The notes under the pieces: generated by a model
What the model saw: only the letters and a program-made list of their open reading frames with translations
The model's database searches: none
Told to the model about the DNA's origin: nothing
Source: Phymatolithon calcareum
Lineage: Eukaryota; Rhodophyta; Florideophyceae; Hapalidiales
Length of the DNA: 64,000 nt
Assembly: GCA_977006965.1 (NCBI GenBank)
Contig: OZ345359.1
Location: forward strand, 2,666,001-2,730,000
Direction: 5' to 3'
Translations under genes and position numbers: made by a program
Shown here: one piece after another, positions 1 to 10,367 of the stretch
Layout: each line of letters opens with the position of its first letter
How positions within the stretch are numbered: the first letter of the stretch is position 1

Positions 1-720
1 GACATTCAATCCATTTTTGAGAAAACAATTGGAGACCTGCGCTATCTCGCGGACTGTACACGCTACGACATAACATTCATCGTGAACACGCTTGTGAGAG
101 CAGCCAAAACGCCGACAGATAGGCACTGGATAGCGCTAAAGCGCTTGGTAAGATACCTTCAAGGCACAAAAAACCTCGGTATACTATACCCGGCCAGTCA
201 CGCGCCGTTAACAACATACGCAGACGCCGATTATGCAAGCTGCAAAGATACCCGCAAGTCAGTAAGCGGTATAATACACACCCTCAACAACGCACCGATA
301 CACTGGACGTCCAAACGGCAAAACACAGTCGCACTCTCAACGTGCGAGGCAGAGTACATTGCTGCCTCGACTGCTGTCCAGCAAACGCTCTGGTTGCGCA
401 ACATACTTACCGAGCTGAACCAGCTTGCTGCAGAACCCACGAAGCTGTGCATGGACAATCAGGCGGCCATCAAAGTCGCCATGAACAACTCGCAAACGCG
501 ACGAAGCAAATACATCGACATCCGATATCATCATATCCAAGACCACGTGAAGAAAAAGTCAGTCGAACCTCACTACATCCGTAGTCAAGACATGCTAGCG
601 GATATCTTGACAAAGCCCGTGAACCGCCCTAACTTCAAAAATTTTACTCTCCCACTGAAGTCATTCAATCCGCCTCCTCGTGACGGGGGGGCTGTTATGA
701 TAGGCGCTAAGAACGAGTAA
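1..720 (+). CDS. Ty1/copia polyprotein C-terminus (copia-1), RNase H end
   Basis: The open frame runs in from the left edge and ends at a TAA at 718-720. Before the first ATG (82) it already reads GDLRYLADCTR and DITFIVNTL, the usual copia stretch between reverse transcriptase and RNase H, so the true start is outside the window. The RNase H part shows YADADYASC (first catalytic Asp), TCEAEYIA (catalytic Glu) and MDNQAA, then a histidine-rich HHIQDHV segment and DMLADILTKP, the standard copia ending. There is no internal stop or frameshift in about 240 residues, so this copy is younger than the LINEs beside it. It would degrade the RNA strand during reverse transcription. Family call is firm; activity cannot be judged from a partial element. 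Confidence 0.93.
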   Translation, partial: DIQSIFEKTIGDLRYLADCTRYDITFIVNTLVRAAKTPTDRHWIALKRLVRYLQGTKNLGILYPASHAPLTTYADADYASCKDTRKSVSGIIHTLNNAPIHWTSKRQNTVALSTCEAEYIAASTAVQQTLWLRNILTELNQLAAEPTKLCMDNQAAIKVAMNNSQTRRSKYIDIRYHHIQDHVKKKSVEPHYIRSQDMLADILTKPVNRPNFKNFTLPLKSFNPPPRDGGAVMIGAKNE

Positions 721-902
721 GAACTTGTCACGAGCAGGCAGATTATTGTCATGATAGGCGCTACACGTAGCAGACATTAGGGTATAAAGGCCCAGACCCT
801 CGGAGGACGACGATCTGGGCAAGCGCACCTCATCACAGGCATTGTGAATTCGGCAAAGAAGACGAAGTCTAATATAGCGGTTTTTCGATATTGGACCGAA
901 CA
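693..902 (+). repeat. Putative 3' LTR of copia-1 with polypurine tract
   Basis: A G-rich tract (ACGGGGGGG, 683-690) lies just before TGTTATGATAGG at 693, the typical polypurine-tract/LTR start arrangement of copia elements. The last coding codons overlap the LTR start. A TATA-like box (GGTATAAAGG) sits near 781, as expected for the U3/R promoter. The right boundary near 902 is a guess, because the matching 5' LTR lies outside the window. Confidence 0.55.
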
Positions 903-967
903 CTTGTGCGAAAAAAGTCTTCTCAACTTCTGCGATTGCTGTCTGGACTCTCGGCGTCCATGGCGTC

Positions 968-3615
968 AGGGGATATATGTTGATTTATTTTAAAAGCTCC
1001 CAAAGCCTCAATTTGAGTAACAGGGCAGCTTCTCGTTGTTTTTCATATTCATCTCTCTACCTCCTTCAAATATCTCCTTAATTCGAATTTCTCTCACTGT
1101 GAGGGCCCGAGTAAGCCTTTTGCATTCATATTCCGTTTCTTGGTCCATCTTCATAGACCGTAGTACACGTTGCAACACGATAAGCTCCACCACAGCACCA
1201 GTCCCAAAGTACTTCGCTAGAATGGATTTTCTCCACAAAAGAACTCTGTTTAAAATGACTCTCAGGCATCTCAACCGCGCAGTTCCGTTATATATAGCAC
1301 TCCTGGTAGGTCGTTCGGTACACCGATCCGGATATTAACTGTTCGACCCTCTTCTTCCAACGACTAGACTTTGACTGTTGCTTGTAGGCGTCGCTTTTTT
1401 GACACCATACCTTCTTCCGCTTGTTTCAGAGCCCCGTGATATCCAATGTCCTTTGATACGTCTTCCAGATCATCTTCTCTTCCCTGGTATTCTTCTGAAA
1501 GCTCCAGGAACTTCCTCCGTCTTACCAAGCTTAAGGTGAACCTTTCAGCCCGGTGCATGCTCCTCATCTGTGGGCTGGCGAGACGGCAGAGCACTCGCAT
1601 TCTCTCCCTTCGATACTCGGCATATTATCCGAAAACGTATCTGTAGAAAAGACCTTCTGCTGCTTCAATTGCCGATAGTAGTCGTTTTGTGATCGGGGTC
1701 AGGTGAATGGCATACTCCCATTTGGGGAGAATCAACGACTTGAAAATCCTGATGCACGTGGCTGGTTGGAGTCCTCTGACCTTCAAGCCAATTTGGCGGA
1801 GGCTGTGTATGCATCCTATCGCATTCCGAACTCTTGAGATTGCTATATCGTCGGTGACTCCGTTGTTGTTCATACTGATCCCGAGGTAGGACAGTCTCGA
1901 GGCCTGGTGCAGCTCTTTTCCTGCAAGGAAGAGTTTCTTCTTTTGGGAGTCCTTTGTACTTAAGGACCTCGCTCTTTCCCGGCTTTGTGTTCCATTTCAT
2001 GGAGTTCTCGGCTGCCCACTTCGTAGCTATGTCCAATAGTTTCTGCAATCCTTTTGCATTCTTTGCCTGAAGAAGAACGTCATCCGCAAATAGCTGCGCT
2101 GGATCGTCAGACATTGTCCTTGTTACTTGAGCGGCGGCTTCGGTGAACGTATCCATGAATATGTTATATAGGCACGGACTAAGCGGGGAGCCCTGCGGAA
2201 CACCTCGGTCGATAATGCACCACGTTTTCGTTTCATCACCTGCGGACGTGATCCACGACGATTTCATCAGGTAAGATATCATCTTTGTTATGTGCGCCGG
2301 CAACTTTTTCTTCAGTCGCTCGAGGAGGATATCCCTCGGGACGCTGTCATACGCTGCTGACAAGTCAAGTACAGCAACGAACGGGTGACCATTTTGCATA
2401 GAATTCTTTGCGCGAAGTATGGCCAAATATGTGCTCTTTTCTCTCCGAAAACTTAGTTGTGCTCTGTTAAACCGGTAGTGATCCCTTATATATGAGTCTA
2501 GGGCGGAATCGATTATCTTCCTGACCTGACTCAGTAGAGAGATAGGCCTGTAGTTTGCCGCAATGTGTGTTGGACCTTTCGTGTAGAGGGGAATAAGTGT
2601 TGCTTGCCGCCAATTGTCGTGGGAGGCACCTCAGTCGCCCGCATGTCTCCCACAGAACCAGAATCAATTCGAAACCGACCTCATTGTTTGCGTGTAGCGT
2701 CTCCACAGCAACGCCCTTTGGGCTCACAGCTTTCCCTCTTGGCGCTCTGTTAAGGGCTCTTCGAAGGTGCCTCCTCATTGCTCTGTTAACGGTAAACCTT
2801 TCAAGGGTCACATTCCAATCCTTCTCCGCTTTGCACAAGTTCGAGATGTACGCGGAAAACTTGCTCGGGTGCACTGGGGCTCCTAGAGCCCAGTTCTTAC
2901 CAGTTCGTCGCTCCTTGGACTTCATAACCTTGCTCGCGACATTTGCAGCCTCAGTGGGGCCCATCTTCTCGATTCCGTCTATATATTTTTCAAATTGGTC
3001 CTCCTTCGATTTCCGTACCTTTTTCTGGATCAGGGCTTTGACCTTTTTTCAGCTAAGCTTTTTCTGCTTGAAGACCCATCCATTGTACCCTTTTGTAAAT
3101 CCGTGATCTTTTCTTGGCTAATTGATCGAGCGCTCTGTTCCAGAACTTCTTGTATCGTCCCGGCCTGGGCTTGCCGGAGGTCCAGGGCTTTGTGCTCTTG
3201 ACGCGTAGAATCTTGTACTCAGCATTGAGGTCGTCTTCATTGATACAAGCGCGCAGTTTTTTTATCATCTCTGGGGCCCACGAGGATATTTCCGCACTGG
3301 CTCGTGCCGCTCATTCTGGGCATTTCCTTGCTGCTCTTGATATGTACTTTTCCATCTGCTGTGCGACAATTTTGTGATTCAAGAATGGCATTCGAACCGG
3401 TTTATGCTCTGTGTTACCATCTCATGGTCCGTTCTGAACATGCGGAACTTCAGCTTCCGCTGACTTTGAAAGAAATATGTCGATATTGCTTCTCCCTTGA
3501 TTTGTCACGAATGTGGGGCTGCTCGCAGTCCTTGTTCTCCAGTTGTGCTTCGCCGCCCACGATACAATCTTGGTCCCCCTCCAGTTTCCTTTATGGTCCC
3601 AAAGTCTGTGCCTCG
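968..3615 (-). mobile_element. LINE-A, 3' portion (endonuclease C-term, RT, zinc-binding tail, 3' UTR)
   Basis: A non-LTR retrotransposon read on the minus strand. From about 3615 downward it shows the C-terminal half of an EEP endonuclease (LNARHRLWD, then NWRTRTASSPTF and SNIDIFLS), a linker, reverse transcriptase, and a basic C-terminal region ending near 1030 with YECKRLTRAL. The 3' end near 968 carries a tail (GGGAGCTTTTAAAATAAATC on the minus strand) shared with LINE-B. The 5' part of the same element continues at 6143-6565, separated by LINE-B. Frames are broken repeatedly, so it is dead. Confidence 0.85.
1665..2964 (-). pseudogene. LINE-A reverse transcriptase (broken)
   Basis: Two frames cover the RT. 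The frame at 2964-2467 holds the pre-RT region (WALGAPVHPSKF, NRAMRRHLRRAL) and the NEVGFELIL block. The frame at 2426-1665 holds the palm: VLDLSAAYDSVPR (motif A Asp), DRGVPQGSPLSP (motif B2) and AQLFADDVLL (catalytic FADD, motif C), then KWNTKPGKSE. The break between them removes the expected join around the fingers. In the living element the RT would copy LINE RNA at a nicked chromosomal target. Downstream frames 1873-1625 and 1600-1364 continue the thumb and linker (IFKSLILPKWEYAIH). Clearly a LINE of the endonuclease plus RT type; the clade is not decided here. Confidence 0.88.
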
Positions 3616-3628
3616 CGTTCAGCTCACC
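3616..3628 (+). repeat. Target-site duplication, left copy (LINE-B in LINE-A)
   Basis: CGTTCAGCTCACC here matches CGTTCAGGTCACC at 6130-6142 with one mismatch. The copies bracket LINE-B exactly, and joining the flanks restores the endonuclease context (GDLN then ARHRLWD) of LINE-A. Confidence 0.8.
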
Positions 3629-3630
3629 TC

Positions 3631-4635
3631 ATGGACACATTCGCGGAAGTGGTCTCCAAGGTCTCCAGAGACGTCTTTGATAATCCAGCGCAACTGTTCG
3701 CTGACGATGTCCAGCTGCAATCTAAGGATGGAGAAGGAATGCAGAAGCTGCTTGATATAGCGACGATCTGGGCGAAGGAAAATGGTATGAGCTGGAACAC
3801 AAAGCCAGGAAAGAGCGAGATCCTTAAATACAAGTGACTTCCGAAACACACCTTCCACATTGCGGGTCGAGTTCTTCATCAAGCATGGAGGCTCTCGTAT
3901 CTCGGGATCAGCATGAACCGCAAAGGCGTAACAGACGAAATGGCGTTATCAAGAGTACAAAATGCAGTGGGGTGCATACACAAACTGCGGGATATTGGAG
4001 TCAATGCTCGAGATTTTCAGCCTGTGACATGCATTAGAATCTTCAAGTCGCTTATTTTGCCAAAGTGGGAGTATGCACTCCACGTGACGCCACTGACAAA
4101 GCGATTACAATCAGCAATCGAATCTGCAGAAGGTTTATTCTTCAAGTATGTGTTTGGGACATATGCCAAGCACCGCCTTGGCAGAATGTGAGTTTTGTGC
4201 CGACTAGAACCACCAGCCATGAGGAGAAGACACCCTGCGAGTCTAGTGAGACAAAAGAAGCGCCTCGATGAGGCAGACGAGTATTCTGGGAGAGATGAAG
4301 ACAGTAAAGAGGCAACCAAGGACATAGAGTGCCTCAAGAAATATGAAGATCTGCAGCAAGCTCTCGATAAAGCGGAGGAGGGCTCAGTCTCAAAGAAAGG
4401 GCGACGGATTGAAATAATTGAGTTATGGGCAAAGGAAGAAGAGGGAAGATCGCTCGAGATACCAACTGATTCGAACAATCTACCGGTGGTTCTCCACGTA
4501 AGAGAAAGATCGACACGGTTGCGATGCCTACGGCTGATATTCAACAGAGCACCTCTTTGGAGAAAATCAGTACTAGGTGCATACTTTGGTGTCACAGCCG
4601 TGATTGAGCTGGTCGCGCTCCAACGCATTTTGTGA
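3631..4635 (+). pseudogene. LINE-B RT C-terminus and linker (broken)
   Basis: Three frames follow one another. The frame to 3837 has the RT palm end with FADD. The frame 3913-4191 has the thumb (VTDEMALSRVQNAVGC, IFKSLILPKWEY). The frame 4195-4635 has the C-terminal region (MCRLEPPAMRRR, LVRQKKRLDEADEYSG, LRLIFNRAPLWRKS, VIELVALQRIL). Each junction needs a frameshift or stop read-through. The same blocks occur in LINE-A and LINE-D in the same order, which supports the homology. Confidence 0.85.
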
Positions 4636-4649
4636 TAGCGAGGTAGGCT

Positions 4650-5830
4650 TGGAGACTGCCTGCCTTGACAGACTTTAGAAAGATCTGTGGTTTTATTCGA
4701 AACATAAAACCGAAATTTTGGTGACTTTGCTTTCACGGCGTCCAACGGTCTAGCTCCCCAGAGAAGGCGAGCAGCGTCGCCCTTCTCCTTACTAGAGTTC
4801 CCGGGCACCGTCCAGTAACTCTTAGGAACCTCCTCCCGGACAAGCACCGCTTGCCGGAGAACCCGATTGCCGTAGTTGTAGCCGTGCGATAGCTTCACTA
4901 CTACTACAAAAGACTATGAAGGGTGGGTGGGTGGTCAAGAAAAGAACGCGGGCTGCCAACTCGAAAAGCTCGCCTGTCTAGCCTCCGTCGTGAAATCAGA
5001 TATCGCACGAGTCCTTTTTGGGACAAGGACAGCCGGTGTACCAAAAAGCTCCTCATGCTGTTCGCTGCCTTTCGCGCGGTTCGCGTCTCGGTTCAGGCAC
5101 GTTCCGAAATGCGTGCCTCCGTGTGAACGAGTCTGCCAGCTTGCGATGCGTGTGCTGGAGATCAAGGTTTCTTCAGCGTCTTGCTTGATATAGAGATTTT
5201 CGATCGGCGAGGCTCGGACTTTGGAGCAGTTGCTGGCGACTGTGCGCGCCGGTGAGACTGTCGCGCAAGCTTTAGACTCTGTGCTGCGTGCAGCTGTGTT
5301 TTCAACCGCCGCCGGATGTACGCGCCTGTGAATGTGACGCACAGAGTCTCGGCCTGTCACATCCCGGCGCCGCGTGGCGCAACCTGATGAGAGGGTCGCA
5401 TGGAAAGCGTCCAGAATGCGTCCTTAGCCCGGTCGTCACTCGCGTAAGGGTTCTTCGAGGCGGCCACCGGTTGTGGCGCCCAGACGCTGTCGGGCGATCT
5501 AGGTTGTCCCGAGAGCGTCTTAGCGCGTGGCGGCTTCTCGAATGCCGCTAGTTGCGGCTCGAGACGGTGTCGAACGACCTGGCTCGGCACGGGGATCCTT
5601 CGCGCGGCTCCGCTCCTCGACTGCCACTGGTTACGGCTCCAAGACAGTCATTAGCGATGTCGATCAACGCCCGGATGTCATCGCGCGTGGTCGCTTTCCC
5701 GCTGCCGCTGGATGCGTCGCCGCTACAAACCAGTGGGTATCGATTCATGCGGGGCACCGGCGGTAGTTGTCTTGTAGAAGCGTGTATGCCATCATCGGAA
5801 GTCTGCACGCAGTGTATGATCACAAGAGGT
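4650..5830. other. Unassigned GC-rich insert interrupting LINE-B
   Basis: LINE-B homology stops near 4636 and resumes near 5830-5950, leaving about 1.2 kb with no recognised coding family on either strand. The part 5200-5760 is clearly richer in G+C than its flanks and contains degenerate 80-bp repeats. An 8-bp GAGGTAGG occurs at both edges (near 4642 and 5825) and could be a duplication, but 8 bp is weak evidence. Confidence 0.5.
5440..5740. repeat. Degenerate ~80-bp tandem repeat (minisatellite)
   Basis: At least four units align, anchored near 5455, 5538, 5617 and 5698 (spacing about 80 bp), each with a TCGA.TGCC.CT.GTTGCGGC-like core followed by AGAC..TGTC. Read on the minus strand the units give loosely similar basic Pro/Ala peptides, but frames are not kept, so a non-coding minisatellite is as likely. 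Confidence 0.55.
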
Positions 5831-5832
5831 AG

Positions 5833-6054
5833 GTGATGGCAGGATTGAGGTGGGCAAATCTGAGAAGATCTCCATACCTCCGCACCGTCTCTGGCCTTGC
5901 TGCTCAGACAAAGGGTGTTCTTCGAAAAGGGTACTATCTTCATCCAAGAATTAGTCCTGAAATTGAATATGAATGTAAGCGACTCACTAGAGCACTTGTT
6001 GCGAGAGAAATACGAATCAAGGATATACTGAATAGTCAAACTACGTTAGCTTAG
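5833..6054 (+). pseudogene. LINE-B extreme C-terminus
   Basis: The segment ends in PEIEYECKRLTRALVAREIR and KDIL, matching the LINE-A ending (ETEYECKRLTRAL..REIRIKEI) almost residue for residue. It is followed at 6070-6129 by the 3' UTR tail shared with LINE-A. The first 40 residues of this frame have no clear LINE-A counterpart and may belong to the insert. Confidence 0.75.
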
Positions 6055-6129
6055 AAAATCGTGCAAAAGCGGCCTTGTTACTCTTGAAAAGAGGCCTTGG
6101 GAGCTTTCAATATAAATCAACACATATCC

Positions 6130-6142
6130 CGTTCAGGTCACC
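6130..6142 (+). repeat. Target-site duplication, right copy (LINE-B in LINE-A)
   Basis: Matches 3616-3628 at 12 of 13 positions and directly follows the LINE-B 3' tail. Confidence 0.8.
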
Positions 6143-6565
6143 CATGATGACAGCTTTTCCACGGCAGTACTTGTCGAGGTAAGCAAGACACGTGTCATTG
6201 TCTTCTTGTTTGGCTAAAGGCGAAATGTACACAACGGCCATGGTTATGTTTGCGATATTCGCCACCTCTGCTTGGTGCACTTTTCTCGCTGTCTTGAAGA
6301 GGACTTTTGTGAGTGTTCCTGGCCTAATTATGAGTACAACTCCACCACGAGGTCTATCTCCTCCTTCCTGTGGTCGTGTAGCGCAAATTTGGTCATAATT
6401 AACCCTTATCGCAGTGTCTTCTTTTTGGAATGTCTCAAACAGCCCCAATACCTGTATGTGATGCCGTTCCATCAGGGCGTCAACCGTGCCTGGTGTTTCC
6501 GACGAACCTCCCATGTTGAAAGTACATAATTCGATACGGTCTCCTATGATCATTGTTCCTCTCAA
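6130..6565 (-). pseudogene. LINE-A endonuclease N-terminal half
   Basis: The minus-strand frame starts at 6565 and reads IELCTFNMGG (start of an AP-like endonuclease), LGLFET (catalytic Glu region), RGGVVLII, VVYISP and ends in VIMGDLNG at the LINE-B junction. The missing second half of the domain is on the other side of LINE-B at 3615 and below, which makes this the 5' part of LINE-A. The endonuclease would nick target DNA to prime reverse transcription. Sequence upstream of 6592 shows no ORF1, so LINE-A is probably 5'-truncated near there. Confidence 0.85.
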
Positions 6566-6592
6566 CGAAAATAGGGATTACCAGCTATTCAG

Positions 6593-8007
6593 AGTTGATT
6601 TAGAGGGAAGAAGGCAAGACGCCTAATGTATGCAAGTGAGAACCGGAGAGCAAACTACGGTCGGCGATAGTCTTATGAAGCATACTGTTGTCAAATCGTA
6701 CGGAGTCGGATCTAAATGTGAACCTGAGAGTGAGGGAATGACTCAAGCACTTGGAACCAGAATTCAACCCATCCACTAAATCGAACCTACCATGGTAGAA
6801 AAAAGGGACGTTCTTGAGACTTACTGACTAGACTGGAAAAATGGAGACTCGGCCTGATTGGATGCGTAGTCGAAATCAGACATCAGTTATCGATTAGATA
6901 TTCACGGATTCTACCTTTACTACTCCTTGATGTCGTCTTGTGGACATCAACCCTCGGGTGACCGATCGTGCTTTGATGCGAAAGTCCTGGTAGGCGTCAG
7001 ATCGGGAATTTTAAATAGCTCCAAGAAAAGAATGACCTATTGTGCTTGGCCGCCAAAGTACATGACCGGACTCATTTTGACTTCACATCAGTTAAATGGG
7101 ACGTACTTCAAGCTTTTCGTCGAAAAAGTACGCAATAGAAGAACCGTGGTTTTTTAATAAAGGTAGTTTTAATCCTGGTTTGGCTCGGTTGGCACATTAA
7201 ATCAGGTTTTGGCCAGACGAGGATCTCATGACCTCACAGCTGTAATCAAGAGGAGCATTCAGGCAACGCGCGCAGCTCCGAACAGTACGAAAGTTATAAT
7301 GGACGGCGAATTCCATGAAAGTTAATTTTTCCAAAGATTGAGAAAAGTCCAGCTTAATTCGGGGAAAAATTAGGCTTTGGTGAAACGGAAGGTTTCACCC
7401 CAGTTGTCATAGGTAGCAGTGGTGCACGCAGGCACCAGACAGGAGTCGGCGAAGGAACGGAGCGACAGAGCCGAGGGCTTTACAATGACTTCATTTTCCT
7501 TGCCCCACCCACCGCACCCTAGGGTTGACAGACAGGACTCCTGTATCTCAGTGAGCTAGTCTGGTTTTCAGGCTGCACTCCGGTTGAGCAAGCTGAGCGC
7601 ATTTCTATTGACCAAACGACTCCCAAGAGTTTACTTGGTTTGCTCGTAGGTCTAAGCTAGGAAGTCACTGCTCAGAAGTGACGAGCACAACCTTGAGTGT
7701 TTCCACAATACCACGGTTAACCGTGGGTCAGGGTGGGACCTTCTGCTAAAAGTTTCCGATGCATTTGCAGACCCTCATCACACTACAGTGCTATCAGACA
7801 TAGAAAGCAAAAGCCATCGATGGTTCCATATCGACTTCATATATACATAAATCCCCGAAATACATATGAAATGGGTTAAATACTGCGACGAAAGTATTTC
7901 TTTTTGTTAAAACACTACTTTGTTATATCGCATTACCGGAAATGACTGGAAGGTCATTTAGTAACAAGTCAAGAAAACAGCTGAGATACCGGAAGTATCT
8001 CATTACA
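6593..8007. other. No gene seen; non-coding
   Basis: No frame longer than about 85 codons and no recognised domain. A 16-bp word, GGTTTGGCTCGGTTGG, at 7177-7192 recurs exactly at 42531-42546, so part of this stretch may be an old repeat. The rest gives no signal. Confidence 0.6.
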
Positions 8008-9789
8008 TTATCCATGTCCCTCCTTCCCACAACGCTTTCCAGATTCTTTTCCATCCAACGGGCCCCCCTGGACCTTAAGGTCGCTCTCGGCCACACTCGC
8101 CTGTCGTCTTCTAGACCGCCGTTCCGAGAGCAGAGACGGGCGACCCGGACGAAGTGCTCTTGAGATACGGAGATGCGGTGCACGGTTTTTAGAATCAGCT
8201 AGACGTGCACCGGCGATAACGAGGCGGTATTGTGCCTGAGCGGTTTGTATGCTTTCATTTTCCAGTGCATCTGCTCGTGCGCGAAGTGCATAATGCTCTG
8301 CAGAGAGCTCGCGAAACTGCACTTGTGTGAGCTTAAGCTCCTGCGAAATTACACCCGACGCTGCTTCGTACATCTCACGTGCTGCGCGCATCTTGGTCTG
8401 TAGATCACGGAATTCATCATTAGTTTCCATGAGCTCGACGGCAATTTTTCCGTGCTCGGACCGCTGAGCGTCGAGCTCGTCTCGAAGCGCAATAGACTGT
8501 GATTTTTCATTCTCCAGTTCGACTAACTTTTCAGACAGCATGCTCTCAAGACTTTCGTTTTGAGCCAAGATCTGCGCTACTTGAGATCGTAATGCAATTC
8601 GTGCTGCTGATGAAGCAGCATATTTCGCGGTTTGTACTGTCAAGTCTTGTCGAATGGAAGATATTTCTGAAATCAATCGAGCATTGGTAGTCTTAATTTC
8701 ATGTTTCGCAAGCGATTTCTCCGATTTTAGAAGGTCAATCTCACTTGTGAGCACTTCGCATGCCTTGTTCTTCTCGTTCCGTACATCATCAAGGGCTTTG
8801 TGGAGTGATTTCAGTTCCGTTCGAGCACAATTCGTGTTCTTCGCTGTCCTTAGTCGGAAATCATACAGTCTGTTCTGTAGAGCCTCTAATTCCTCCTCTC
8901 TCTTTCTAAGTTCTTCTCGTAGTCCATTGGCAACGTTTGATTCCCTGGTGAGTACTTCCCTGCATTCCGCTCGAATACGCTCACGATCTACAATAGCCGC
9001 CCTGCGCTCGCCGAGAAGCGCAGCGTTCTTGCTCCTCAGTGATTGCAGCACCTCCTCTTGTGATTTCACCGTTCTATTGAGCTGCACAATGCGAGATCGA
9101 ATTGCGTGCAGCGACAATTCACCATTTTTCGTGAACTTATTATCTTGTCGATAAAAGTCATTGCTCTCGTCGGAATCAATATTCATTACATTTGTTGGCG
9201 ACCATCGACCTCGCGAATCTTCTGTCGCAGCAGTAACATCCGCGGAGTTCACTCTCTGCGATGCACGCCCCGAAATATGCTCGACACGAGTGCAGCGGCT
9301 GACAGCATCCGCCATTTTTGAAGAGACGTCACTAGCCCATGCAACTTCTTTATAAACAGACCCTCGCTCGTCAGCGCGAGCAGTCTTTTTGGTCCTACTT
9401 TCGTTGCAAACGGCAGTCGAATTCGAAAACTTTTTATTTTTGAGTTGCGTGGAAATTTTGCCTTCCGAAGGGCGTTGTTGGGCTGCACGCAGCGGGTAAT
9501 CTCCTTCATAAGATCTAGACATGAAGTTCGGTGTTGTAGCGGGCGCTTTCGATTCTGGGCATTTTGGTAAGATGTTTGCGCAAGCTGATGAAAAAATGGA
9601 AGCAAAGGCTTCGAGGAGAAGAATACGCGGCACCATGGGTGGATACCGGAAGCTGTGCGTGATGGTATCGGAAGGCGTGGTAGGGAATGTAAAAGCGCAT
9701 GTCCGTTTATGGTCGCATAGCACTAACACGACAGTGTCAATATGAGTTCCAGAAGAGCGCCAAGGGTATTGTATTTGTCGGGCTGACAT
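8008..9789 (-). CDS. Long coiled-coil protein, function unknown
   Basis: A 593-residue open frame without interruption. I do not recognise a family. Residues about 225-525 are almost continuous coiled coil, rich in Glu/Arg/Lys/Ala/Gln with heptad-like spacing (for example LREELRKREEELEALQNRL, and SEKLVELENEKSQSIALRDE). The first 220 residues are low-complexity and Ser/Arg-rich, and the last 60 are strongly basic (RRSRRRQ, GKESGKRCGKEG). There is no signal peptide, so a cytoskeletal, centrosomal or scaffold role is a guess. The ATG at 9789 gives the longest product; a second ATG at 9522 (MSRSYEGDYP) is also plausible because composition upstream of it is less typical. It is divergent from the cohesin gene at 10368, with 578 bp between them. 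Confidence 0.72.
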   Translation of the reverse strand: MSARQIQYPWRSSGTHIDTVVLVLCDHKRTCAFTFPTTPSDTITHSFRYPPMVPRILLLEAFASIFSSACANILPKCPESKAPATTPNFMSRSYEGDYPLRAAQQRPSEGKISTQLKNKKFSNSTAVCNESRTKKTARADERGSVYKEVAWASDVSSKMADAVSRCTRVEHISGRASQRVNSADVTAATEDSRGRWSPTNVMNIDSDESNDFYRQDNKFTKNGELSLHAIRSRIVQLNRTVKSQEEVLQSLRSKNAALLGERRAAIVDRERIRAECREVLTRESNVANGLREELRKREEELEALQNRLYDFRLRTAKNTNCARTELKSLHKALDDVRNEKNKACEVLTSEIDLLKSEKSLAKHEIKTTNARLISEISSIRQDLTVQTAKYAASSAARIALRSQVAQILAQNESLESMLSEKLVELENEKSQSIALRDELDAQRSEHGKIAVELMETNDEFRDLQTKMRAAREMYEAASGVISQELKLTQVQFRELSAEHYALRARADALENESIQTAQAQYRLVIAGARLADSKNRAPHLRISRALRPGRPSLLSERRSRRRQASVAESDLKVQGGPLDGKESGKRCGKEGHG

Positions 9790-9934
9790 GCGGCCCCGGG
9801 ACGCAAATTATTTTCGGGTCGGGGATGATTTGCATCGGCCAGACGGTAGTCCAGCTAACTTTCTAGGTGTAATCGTGTGACATAAATGTTTCTATTTACA
9901 TCGATAAGCACAACATTTATAGTGCTTCTTTTGA

Positions 9935-9985
9935 AGGAACTGTTTATTTGTTCATTTAAAAGCCCTCAGTAACACTCCTAAGAAC
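9935..9985 (-). repeat. Solo LINE-type 3' tail
   Basis: The stretch AAAGCCCTCAGTAACACTCC and its flank closely match 15918-15975 and resemble 29576-29612. At 15918 the same tail ends a 5'-truncated LINE with an A-run, so this copy is probably a severely truncated LINE or a SINE using the same tail. Confidence 0.5.
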
Positions 9986-10367
9986 ATTTATTGCTGTTCG
10001 ACATCGAAGATTCTGACTCACTTTCTGTAAATACTCCAGCTTCCACGCTGGAGCTCGGGTTGGACTATGATTCGATTTGTAGAGTGTAAGCTCTCTCGCA
10101 GGAATCGGATCAACGAAACAATTCACAGTCTACTCCATTGCTGTGACACCCGTTCACGATATGCCACGTGTCACTATTGCAGCATACTTTTCGCGCCAGC
10201 TCAAACCTGAAACGGAGTCTGTTTTTCAAGATTCTCCCCTTGTTTCGTTTCGTATTGCGCATCGCGTGCACCCGACGAAAATCTGTACGCCCGTCCCGCC
10301 AATATTGGTCTGACCGGGGCTCCTGCACCATTCGATCTTGCACGCGTTGTGAGCAAAATACGCACGC

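Larger units (their letters stand above)
3629..6129 (+). mobile_element. LINE-B, 5'-truncated copy inserted in LINE-A
   Basis: A plus-strand LINE of the same family as LINE-A, truncated 5' inside the RT. It starts at MDTFAEVVSKVS (3631), keeps QLFADDVQL (catalytic FADD), NTKPGKSEIL and the thumb, and continues through the C-terminal zinc-binding region to about 4635. The last coding part (EYECKRLTRAL) and 3' tail (TGGGAGCTTTCAATATAAAT) are at 5950-6129. Between them lies a GC-rich insert with no LINE similarity. A 13-bp target duplication flanks the element. Confidence 0.85.
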
